64,000 nucleotides of DNA, from assembly GCF_009017415.1 (NCBI RefSeq), contig NC_092409.1, positions 2,666,001-2,730,000 of the forward strand. The letters run 5' to 3'. The notes under the pieces are model-generated. The model worked only from the letters and a program-made list of their open reading frames with translations, was not told the origin of the DNA and ran no database searches. This DNA is from Aspergillus flavus (taxonomy: Eukaryota > Ascomycota > Eurotiomycetes > Eurotiales > Aspergillaceae). The position numbers and the translations under genes were made by a program. Shown in pieces: positions 55,160 through 64,000 of the stretch (positions within the stretch are counted from its first letter, which is position 1; each line of letters opens with the position of its first letter).

Positions 55160-58100
55160 GATGACAAGAAGTCCGTGGAACGTCAAGTCACCAATTGAAA
55201 GGATCAACTCTGGAGAATGGGGAGATAAGCTAGGCTCTCAACGAGTGAACTATACAAGAAAGCCGAGTTCTGTGTTGCGTGAAGATACAGTTCACACTAT
55301 GAATTCGCCACTAAGACTTGAGCAACATCGACCATGGGCAATGGACTAAATAAGAATGATGGATGACGGGGACAAAGATATTATTTAGTCCCACGGACAC
55401 CCCGATCCGTTCTACCGGAACTAACGGGAGGCTACTAAAACTAGAACTATCTCCACCATGGGGAGCACCAAGGAAAGAAAGCGGCTGCTAGCCATTGATA
55501 TCCTGCCAGGGGTTTAAGTGTACAGTACGTATTGCCATCCCTCCCTTGTGGTCTGCCTCGTGCGAACAATGCAGGGAAAAGGCGCCACCTCCCGCCATCC
55601 TGAATTTGTTGTTTACTACTATAACGAAGGGTACCCGGTGGACAGATAAACGCCAATTCTAAATCAGAATGCTATAGTCCGGACTGCGGTACAGAAGGGG
55701 GGAAAAAGGGAAAAAAAGATTATGAGCCGATGGGTGGCGCCGCTCGGTAAAGGGCGGTGGATAACCCCCACGAGTCAGCGGCGACGGGGAAGAACTTCCC
55801 TCTCCAAAGCTTCTACTGTGCCGGCTTTCCAGCGACCCTCCATCTGCCGAAGCTTCGTCCGCTCCCCCAGGGCATGCGCAAGAGGACGTTGTCAGAAACC
55901 CCAAAATCAGTCTGTTTGCGACCCACATCGCTGCACTGTTGACGCAGACGTCAAAATCTGGTGTTTAGCACAATCACATCTCCGGCAAAAATTTGGAGTA
56001 CACATTGCCGATGTCGCTGTACACCCACAGCTTTTGCTAATTACTTTTGTTACATCTCCAGATCAATGGTTACAATGCCTTGCAGGAGATTTGTCGGCCG
56101 AACCCGCCCACTGCTTTTTAGATATTTGAAATGGATTGTTTGCGCCATTTCTCGTCACTCGAGTGGCTTTTTTTTTTCTCGTCTAATTTCGCTTTCCCTC
56201 TAGCTCCTTAATCAATTTATATTTGTTATCAGCGCCGTCAGCTTACTATGCGGCAGTTTTGTTTTCAAAGTCCTGTCATGATAATGGAGCAAGGGCACAA
56301 TATGCAAGGAGTTGAAAAAGCTCCTAAAATTGCCAACCAATGGGGGTTTTGCTGATCTGCTGAAGACTACTGTGGTTGGCTCACTGCAGATCCTTAACCC
56401 TAGAATCAACCCCCTTCCGCCATACGGTCTCCACGTACGGCCTCGAACCCAGGAATTGTCCACCATCGGCCCGGGCTTCTCTGACTGCTTCCCTTCTGGG
56501 AAGGTCATATTCATTACCTACTATCATGCTACTACCTTGTCTGACCACCACCACCCAGCCAACGACGCTCTAGGCCCTGTTACACGATGCGAAAGAGCAC
56601 CTGCTCGTCATACAGTTAATCATGGGACCTTGCATTCTCGTTCTCGCCTGCATGGTAGCCATTGATGCCATTCATGGTGACTAGTAGAGTATCCCGGCCC
56701 TACGACCTACAGCACTAAAACCGCTTTTTGTTGTGATAATGGCTGAGACATGGTCGTTTTAGCTCGAAAGAAATAAGGATATGGCGCACATTGTTCAAGC
56801 ACACCTTTCAGGCCACCTATACCACAATTCCACCAAAGGAATTTTCGACTCAATGGTAACGAAAGGTCCATTGACAATGATTCTCACATACAGAACTTGT
56901 ATTAGTCAAGTGATCACACTATAATGAGCAGTTTTGTCGCTTACAATCCAAATGGAAAGGTGCGACAGGGAGCTATTGATTATCAGTAGATGTATTGACA
57001 ACAATTGCCCGTGTTCAATTGGAAGAAACGTCACCGTGCATCTTATAAGCCGCAGAGTCTTGATAATACTATCAAATATAGATTTTCGACGAGGTATCCC
57101 TGCCGTCAGCATTGAGGGGTATTGATTGACCGGTTTCCTGGTTTGGGCGGGCGGCTATCGCGTGAGAGTGGATTGCTTGGTACCCTTGGTAGAGGATGTC
57201 CTGTTTCCTGGGTCCGTCCAGGTGGAGGCTGAGGCACTCGCAGCTGATTGCCATTTGGGGAGCATCTTCATTTTATCACGGTCAATTAAGGTTGCGTGCA
57301 GGGATCTTATCTTCGATATCAAATGAGTCAGAAGACTCAGCTGGGAGCGGTTGTCCTAAACAGATCCAGACAAAAAGATACCACTGATAGGTACAGGCTC
57401 CATAGTAGGAATGAGTAAATAACTTTGGACCTCGCGCTCTATCAAGTAGTTACTAGAAGGGTCCAACAACATGATACGGGAGTAGGCAATCCATTGTTAC
57501 TGATCTGGAACAACCAGTAGCTGTTACACGAGTCTTATCAAGCATTCGGCGTGAAACATAAACTTTCGTCCTTTCGTATAGCAGAACACTCGTGATCTCT
57601 CAGGTTGGATCTAAGCAGCAACTCTCTCAGCGCTCTCTTTCTACAGCCATCGGCCGGTCATTATTCGTCTGTATATTACGTTAACATCTCAAATCACTGT
57701 AACGGATAGTCAAAATGCGTGGAAGTACATGAATTCAGGACATCACCGTATGAATCGCTATAAAGCTCCTCTCCAAATGAAAGGTTCAGATGGTCCGCTG
57801 GAATTAAGGAAGCGCGGCGATACGACGACATGCTGGAAGGTTAATCAATTTAATGGGATTGACCGCATAATACTCACTCAAATGACGCTACCTATTCGTA
57901 TGGTATACAGGATACCTTGATATGTCAGAACAATGATCGTATAAGACAAACCAAGTTCCAAATTCTCAGTGTAGTTCTCTGAGAGTGTATTAGCGTGAGG
58001 CGCTCAGGCTCCCAACGAGGGCCGCCGGAGTATAAACCCCCCCCTCCTTTCCTCTTCCTTTCGTTCCTCACGACTCCGTGTATGTGCTGTTGAAGTAACG

Positions 58101-58718
58101 GCTGTTGAATTAACGCGGTATTTAGATCGTGAAAGAATGTGGATTCCTTACACGGTCGTGTGGGATGTGAGCGATCCGTGTTGAATCCTGGCTTTTTCAG
58201 TCATACATGCCGTATTGAGATGAAGGTCAATAGTGCAGTGGGAGGAATCGACTCTTCTGCCTGTCTTGCGTGGCGGATTCGATGAAAGATTTGCTGTTTA
58301 ACCGTACCATGCCCAGCACTACTGTAACCGTGTGGATGATTGACATCTACTATTGCAGAGCCTCTCCCAGTCTGATTGTTAACGGAGAATCAGATTCGTT
58401 GTAATATACAATCCTGACATATTCTCGAATCAAATCATGCATCGAAGACATGAGGCTTCGCTCGCTACCGAAATGGCTATTCTCTGGCGATTTCCTCGTG
58501 CTAGCAGGTATGGCGTGGTTGGGGCTTGACGTGGCATTAGAAGCAACCGCTTGCGCCTTCTGAACCGTCTATGGGACATGCATACCGGTATATACTAGTT
58601 TGGTAAACAGCATCTTCTTGGTTCTGATCTTGTGGTTCTGACCTCACAGGAAGAATGGATCTAAATGCCTTCTTAGAAAAGGTGCATTTCATAATGTCCT
58701 TACTAGTATAACGGTATA
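55160..58718. other. Intergenic region, no supported gene
   Basis: About 3.6 kb. An everted CCG-N6-CGG pair lies at 55407-55418, about 250 bp upstream of the FAD monooxygenase start. A TATAAA followed by a long C/T-rich tract at about 58031-58075 looks like a promoter with no gene that I can build after it. The 135-codon frame at 55722-56129 has no recognisable content. Confidence 0.45.
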
Positions 58719-60217
58719 TTACCATCCCAGCCACCTAACCCAGACATCAACTACCTTTGTAGCATCGGGGTCACTACTGGAGTCAACCACCAAGTACCAA
58801 CCGTACATCGCACCTGTTATGCACGCATGATTGGGATAAATCTTGACAGTTTGTCCAACACTCAGTGGAATCTTCTTTGCAACATCCTCCGACTCCCACC
58901 TCAGGATACTGTGCTCCTGACTGATCCGATCAATATACAAACGATCCCTCTGCGGGGTGGTTGGCAAGCCCCAAGGCCCAACGACCCCCCATCCTTTATA
59001 ACTCGGACAAGGCTCACGCCCCATACCCAAAGTGCCCACAGCGACCAGCGCCTCCGGATACTCACGCTCCCCATCGTTATAAACACTGCAAGTCTCAGCC
59101 ACCACATAAGCACCCACCTCATCAAAGAATCTCTCCCGCACACCCCCCGCATTTGTACTCATCTGCTGCATATCCAGCAACGGGTAATTGCCCGCATGCA
59201 ACTCAACCCTGACCCGTCCCTTGAATGCCCCCGTATCCGGCTCCTTTAGAAACTTCCTCAACTCCTCCAGCTCAGCATCATCCCCCTCGGCCACAGCCTC
59301 CGCAGCAACAACCTGCGGCGTCGCACCCACACTGACAACCAACTCCCTATCCACGGGCAAAACCCCGGCATAGGAATCCAAAGCAAGCAAACAAGCCTCG
59401 ACCTCCCCCCTCAAATGCCTGAGTGCATCCCCCCGATTCCGTCCCCCATAACTCAAACTACTATGCGAGTAAATCCCAACCAATCTCCCCGCTCCCGTCT
59501 TCTCCAACTCCTCCAGCTTAGAAAATAAACCCCCCTTATCCATCGCCCTCGGCGGCAATCCAGCCCGATGATACCCACAATCAACCTTAAGGAAGACCCC
59601 CGCCGCAAACCCCGCAATCCGGGAAAAGGTATCCAGAAACTTGATTTGGTCCGGGTGATCAATCATCACTGAAACACTGTCCGGTCCAAGCTCTGCCGCA
59701 GCAAGGGCCAACCGGGAAACCTGGGATGGGACAAGTGGGATCCCATACAGGATATTGACTTTGCGGCCTTTGGACTGGAACTCTCTCAACAAGGGAACCA
59801 GACTCTCGATTTCTAGGACTGTGGAAGCCACGTAATTGATCTCTGGTGATGAGGTCCCGACTTGGAGACGGGATAGTTCGGTTGTCTTTTCATTGTTATC
59901 ATTTGTTGGGAGGGGGCTTTTGGGGTGGGGGTTTCTACGGTGGGTTCTTTTTTTTTTTTTTTTTTTGGAAAGAGGGTGGCCTGGTTACGGGAAGTTTGGG
60001 ATATGGATATTGAACTTACTTTGTGGCTTTTGACGTGGGCTCGAAAGCCTACGCCTAGGGTTTGGATTGTCTGGAGCATTGAGTTGCAGTGGCGTTTGAT
60101 AATGGCCAGGTCTAGGACGGCGGCGGGCTTAGGGATTTCCGTGAGGGTTTTATGCATATAGAATTGTTTGAGGGCTTCCTTTGAGGGAAGGGGGCGCTGT
60201 GGGATCATGGTGTCCAT
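58719..60217 (-). CDS. Eukaryotic-type D-serine dehydratase (Dsd1-like; alanine-racemase fold)
   Basis: Two exons, 60217-60020 and 59885-58719, give 454 aa (yeast Dsd1 428 aa). The family uses PLP and zinc to turn D-serine into pyruvate and ammonia; related enzymes are D-threonine aldolases. The PLP lysine is K63 in FRAHVKSHKTTELSRLQVG, a segment completed by the splice. VFLKVDCGYHRAGL and GIYSHSSLSYGG are barrel motifs. PNHACITGA near the C-terminus carries H419 and C421, the zinc-binding His-x-Cys pair that separates dehydratases from plain racemases. The 134-nt intron is longer than most here and holds a run of 19 A on the coding strand (59966-59948). The coding strand turns from C/A-rich to G/T-rich. 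D-serine detoxification is likely; the D-threonine aldolase alternative is not excluded. Confidence 0.9.
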
Positions 60218-60900
60218 TTTTGGTGGTTCAATTGATTGTATGATATGTAAGGAAACAAGGGAAGGGGTGGAGAGGAGATTGATGTGTATCTTGGTATGGG
60301 GTTTTATAGATATATTGTGGAGGGGTGGTTGTTTTAGTTCATGAATGGTGTGGGGATCTTGTTTGTTCTGTTTGGTTACTTGTGCTGTAAGGAGCAGGCG
60401 GATGATTATTTTACCTGATCTTTGTGCCTGGTTTATTTGAAGGGGGTTTTATGGGGTTGTTTTCTGTTAAATATTGGAGATGTACAGAATAATGAGATAT
60501 TGTCTTTTTGAATTGTTTCTTTGAATTATTTCAAAACACTTTTGGTGATGTACTGTGCAATCCGTCTATGTCAAGATAGGCGAATCAATCGAAGATAAAC
60601 AAATACCCTCCGATCTAGAGTATGCTTGAACTTATAGAGTACCATTCCAACGCCGTAATATGCAATCACTAGATAACAGATAGTTCCGGAATTGATCCGG
60701 GATAAGACTAGGAGAGATAGGAAAGAGATGATGAGAGAGAAAAGGTCGGTCGTGAAACAACTTCGTACTGGTATCCGTCGGTCATATGTTGGTCGTGGTT
60801 AATGACGTGTCATAGGGGCATCAAATAAAATATGTACAGTAGCGTATACAATAGCGGTCATAGGCTGTCGTTGGGAGATATAGAATGGGAGATTTCAAGA
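60218..60900. other. Intergenic region
   Basis: 683 bp between the Dsd1-like start and the stop codon of the next minus-strand gene. It is AT-rich, without a gene, and should hold the Dsd1-like promoter and the 3' end of its neighbour. Confidence 0.45.
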
Positions 60901-62430
60901 TCAAGCAGTAAACATAAGTCGCAATCTGCTGGATCGCTTCTTCTTCTCTTTGGGTTGCGCGTCCCGGTCTGAGTGATGAGAGTGGTGAGAGTGATGTGAA
61001 TGGTGGGAGTCCGCTTTCGACGGAGCTTTGGAAGGAGCCCTAGATGGAGCTCGGGAGGGTGCCTTCGATGGAGCTTTGCTTGGGGCTCTCGATGGCGCCT
61101 TAGACGGCGCCTTGGATGGCGCTTTTGATGAAATACCGAAGAAGGACTTAGTCGGTGCCTTGGAAGCCACGTATGACTCTGGCCTTTCATCCAATCGGGT
61201 AGGCGCGCGAGATCTTGGGGGGCGTGAACGATGAGACCGGTGAGATGATGCCCTCGATTCCTCGTCGTCGAACTTGAAACGAGGGTCCCGCATCATGCGT
61301 GCAGTGGTCACATCGATGCCGGACATCATAGCAGCAGTTGGGGTGATGAATTCACCATCGACAGAGGTGCCGATGCTCTCATCGGCTGCATCGGCGACAC
61401 CACGTCGCCACATTTCAACACCGCTGAGGCATTCGGTGTTGATCTCTACCATGTCATCCATACCGACGGACTCACCCGGTCGAGGGCCGAGCCCGCGGTC
61501 TGGTCCTCGACTGACTTCGTTACCGTTACCGGACATTTGCTTGATGATTTTGTAGCCGCCAAACATGACAATTGTCGCAGTGAGACCAACACCGGCGGCG
61601 ATGAGAAACTGCGGGCTGGCAAGCAGTGCGAAAACGGCAGGGGCTGCCGATTTGAGCGACGAAAGTGCGGCCGGGGCCATCTTCGAGGCTATTTTACTGA
61701 TCTCGGCCAGGGTGAGTGCAACTGCGGCCATGGCATCGGGATTCTTCTGAAGATGAGCAATCGTGGCCGTGGCACTATGATGTACACAGTTGGCTTCCTC
61801 CATGAGCCATTGTGCGCGGTTTACTAGACCACTTAGTTCTGGGTCCTCAATCTTCTGCAGTTGGTTTTGTTGTGGCGGAGCCTTGGTCAACACGTGAGGA
61901 TTGTAGTCGCCGTACGCCAGGTCCATGTCGATGTGTGCATCTGACTTTGAGCGACTAGTTGTCGGTCGAGCTTCGGGCCCCCGCATGGCGATATCATGAT
62001 GGGTATGTCGACGGACTAGGTCCTGTGGGCGGTCATAGTAAGAATCCGGGCGCGACGCAACGGAACCGCGGTCCTGCTCATATTCATAGTCGTCGTCGTA
62101 GTAGTGCCGGGCATGGTGGCTGCGGCCCGAATGGTGTCGCGAACGATTTCTCCGCGAAGAGGCGACGGAGGGCGCATCGTCAATCGTATAATTTTGTATC
62201 GCCTTCAGAGCTTCTCTTTCGGCGATAATAGCATTCCGCTCTGATTGGAATTGGGCCTTGCGGGCGCTATATGCATTCTTGGCATTGCTGAAAACACCAA
62301 ACAATTGCTTGCTCTGCCAGACAAAGCTGTTAGAAAATGTCGTATGAACCACAGAGGACATGACACCTACCGTACTCACTACCTTGCCGGACTTATCAAT
62401 CACGGCAATGGTCTCGCCGAACGGGGCCAT
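60901..62430 (-). CDS. Conserved fungal membrane-anchored protein with S-K/R-A-P repeats, function unknown
   Basis: The whole frame from 62430 to 60901 is open (509 aa), but a 57-nt in-frame intron (62370-62314) is likely. It starts GTAGGT, ends TGGCAG and holds CTAAC 15 nt before its end. Splicing gives a 490-aa protein with SGKVVSTSKQLFGVF. The N-terminal third is followed by an S/R/H/Y-rich region. A helical region (NRAQWLMEEANCVHHSATAT onward) leads to one probable membrane segment, FLIAAGVGLTATIVMFGGY. The C-terminal tail has about ten S-K/R-A-P tetrapeptides, then HHS triplets and a basic KEKKKRSSRLRL end. I do not recognise a named family and assign no function. A single-pass anchored protein with a disordered, basic tail is what can be seen. 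Confidence 0.8.
   Translation of the reverse strand: MAPFGETIAVIDKSGKVVSTVGVMSSVVHTTFSNSFVWQSKQLFGVFSNAKNAYSARKAQFQSERNAIIAEREALKAIQNYTIDDAPSVASSRRNRSRHHSGRSHHARHYYDDDYEYEQDRGSVASRPDSYYDRPQDLVRRHTHHDIAMRGPEARPTTSRSKSDAHIDMDLAYGDYNPHVLTKAPPQQNQLQKIEDPELSGLVNRAQWLMEEANCVHHSATATIAHLQKNPDAMAAVALTLAEISKIASKMAPAALSSLKSAAPAVFALLASPQFLIAAGVGLTATIVMFGGYKIIKQMSGNGNEVSRGPDRGLGPRPGESVGMDDMVEINTECLSGVEMWRRGVADAADESIGTSVDGEFITPTAAMMSGIDVTTARMMRDPRFKFDDEESRASSHRSHRSRPPRSRAPTRLDERPESYVASKAPTKSFFGISSKAPSKAPSKAPSRAPSKAPSKAPSRAPSRAPSKAPSKADSHHSHHSHHSHHSDRDAQPKEKKKRSSRLRLMFTA
61015..61135 (-). repeat. Degenerate 12-nt coding repeat (S-K/R-A-P tetrapeptides)
   Basis: A tandem array of about ten 12-nt units within the gene at 60901-62430, each coding Ser-(Lys/Arg)-Ala-Pro. 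The units differ at synonymous sites, so the array is not a recent expansion. A short HHS-coding array lies just downstream on the coding strand (about 60975-61010). Confidence 0.8.
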
Positions 62431-64000
62431 TATAATTGACTAGCAGTATAGCACTGCTTAATTCTTGGAATGGTGATCAATGTCGAGGTCACGACCGACT
62501 TTCTAGTCAATCGCGATGTTGATCCGTCCGCATCAAAGTCCGTCCTAAGGGATGCTGATAGGCGATCGCTTATAAAGTGACAAGCGAATAGCCCCGAGAC
62601 GAGCGGTGTAAGGTCGAGTATATATATATCGAAACTAAGCCCACCGGGTGGAGAATCGACCCGATCTTTTAAACTTTGGGAAAGAAAATTATCGTTCTAG
62701 GCCCGGAAGAAAACAAACGAAAAGCAGCAGGGCTGAATGGGCTCATATAATAAAGAATGAGATGGCAAATTTGTATGCACGAAAAGCTGGTGCCTGATGG
62801 AAACAGTTTCCGCCCAGCTGTGGTCAGGGATATATACAATCAGACGGCGATTTCCGGAGAGTTAACAAGTATGTTGGAAAGTCAAACGACCAAACGATAC
62901 GAAACCGCTTTGCATCGGAGAAAAAGGCCACGAACGAGGTGTTCTGATAAGTCAAATAATTGGAAGGGAAAAAATTGGTAGAGGGGGAAAATGAGGGGGC
63001 TGGGCGGGTTGAAAAAGGACGAGATAGACTCAGGCGCCTAAAATGGGCACGAAGTAACGAGCAGGATTAAACACCGCCAAAAGCGTACGGTTGGGTGTCG
63101 ATGACGCTCAGTAACAAGGCAGCCGATTTTGGTGAAAAAATGCCTTGGGAAATAGACTGTGAATGGCTGTTCGTATAAACTGTGCCGCGACCAATCGGTG
63201 GGGTCAGTGTTCGCTGTCACCGCACACCCTGACAGCCCTATTGGTGTCCCTGTGGGGTGCCAATCGCCTCATTGAAGATCCGTTGGGTAGAAGGAGAGGG
63301 GAAGACAATGTTTTCGTTGTCTGTACCTGATAATGAGGCAAATAGTCCGGCGTCCGAGTGTTATCTCGGCGATGACGCATCCTATTTCCTTCTCGGAAAG
63401 AATACATCCAACTCATTCAACTAGAATAGAAACGAGTCTAGTCAGGGGAAGCGAAAAACCCCATGACATGGAAGGCACATGTCCAAAGGAATGGCGGTGA
63501 TGCTGGCCGGCGTGATTGGTCAATGCTATCACCGCCACTGTGGCTGGTGTTGTGCCGCCACACCCGCAGGGAGATACCATACCATACCATACGCAGGCCT
63601 ACGATTCTGGGCTGTAAATGATTTTTATATAGAACATCGAATTGGATCCAAGGAGAAGGGCTGTACGATATGGCTCCACGAAAATCGGCAGTGCTACCGA
63701 TAAAAAGACCATTTCAGATAGCTGCCCAGAAGGTCGTACAGCCAGCCCGCAATATGCAGCGTAACCCGATCAATGCTGCGCAATGATGATCAGGGGCTCG
63801 AATCAAACTCACTCTTGGTCGATTTCTGTGGACCACACTGGCGGATCGATTCCATGCCGTCGAGGATTAATATGCAGCTTCCCACTGATAGCAACCGTGC
63901 CCGGTTTCAAAGGGACCCCGTTATCTCACATATAGGGCCAGTATGCCACCTTTTCAAACTTCCTTGACCATTAATTTTCTTCGTACCCTGTACCGCACAT
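62431..64000. other. Right-end intergenic sequence
   Basis: About 1.6 kb to the window edge with no supportable gene. It holds the promoter of the minus-strand gene ending at 62430, a TA repeat (about 62620) and a short ACCAT tandem (about 63576-63590). Open frames are short and without motifs. Confidence 0.45.

Noticed and set aside
55722..56129. 135-codon open frame
   Set aside because: No recognisable content, overlapped by other frames on both strands.

Overview
The window is nuclear DNA of a filamentous ascomycete, most likely from the Eurotiales (Aspergillus or Penicillium group). The evidence is short introns (42-134 nt) with GT..AG ends, a Cyp51A-type sterol demethylase with the intron position I know from A. 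fumigatus cyp51A, and a tyrosine-degradation cluster in the same gene order I know from A. fumigatus. Gene models below were built by joining exons by hand; every multi-exon model with both ends in the window sums to a whole number of codons.

Layout. 1-3088: a divergent pair, a heterochromatin protein 1 homologue (cut by the left edge) and the CCT5 chaperonin subunit. 3089-27164: a very gene-poor stretch of about 24 kb holding a single convincing gene, a DUF1752/DUF3295 regulatory protein at 15269-17085, plus one MITE-like element at 8203-8685. 27165-32901: cyp51A (minus) and a CHY zinc-finger protein (plus), divergent. 33270-44318: a complete tyrosine/homogentisate catabolic cluster of three divergent pairs, hppD/hmgX, hmgA/fahA and maiA/hmgR. 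44945-47735: TIM17 and a type-2 asparaginase-like Ntn hydrolase. 48027-55159: a cytochrome P450, an old-yellow-enzyme reductase and an FAD monooxygenase, which look like tailoring enzymes without a backbone synthase. 58719-62430: a eukaryotic-type D-serine dehydratase and a conserved serine/lysine/alanine/proline-repeat membrane protein. The rest to 64000 shows no gene.

How the genes work together. HppD converts 4-hydroxyphenylpyruvate to homogentisate, HmgA opens the ring, MaiA isomerises maleylacetoacetate and FahA releases fumarate and acetoacetate. HmgR is the cluster's Zn2Cys6 activator, and HmgX is an accessory protein needed for the HppD step in A. fumigatus. HmgX reads as a TTC36 homologue, and mammalian TTC36 protects HPD, so the fungal gene pairing and the animal protein link point to the same job. 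Three CGG-N7-CCG palindromes lie in the hmgA/fahA and maiA/hmgR promoters and are good candidates for HmgR sites.

Other points to look at are a 5-nt microexon that completes the FAD-binding glycine motif of the monooxygenase, an in-frame stop-free intron in the 60901-62430 gene, and a C-rich to G-rich strand-composition switch inside several genes.
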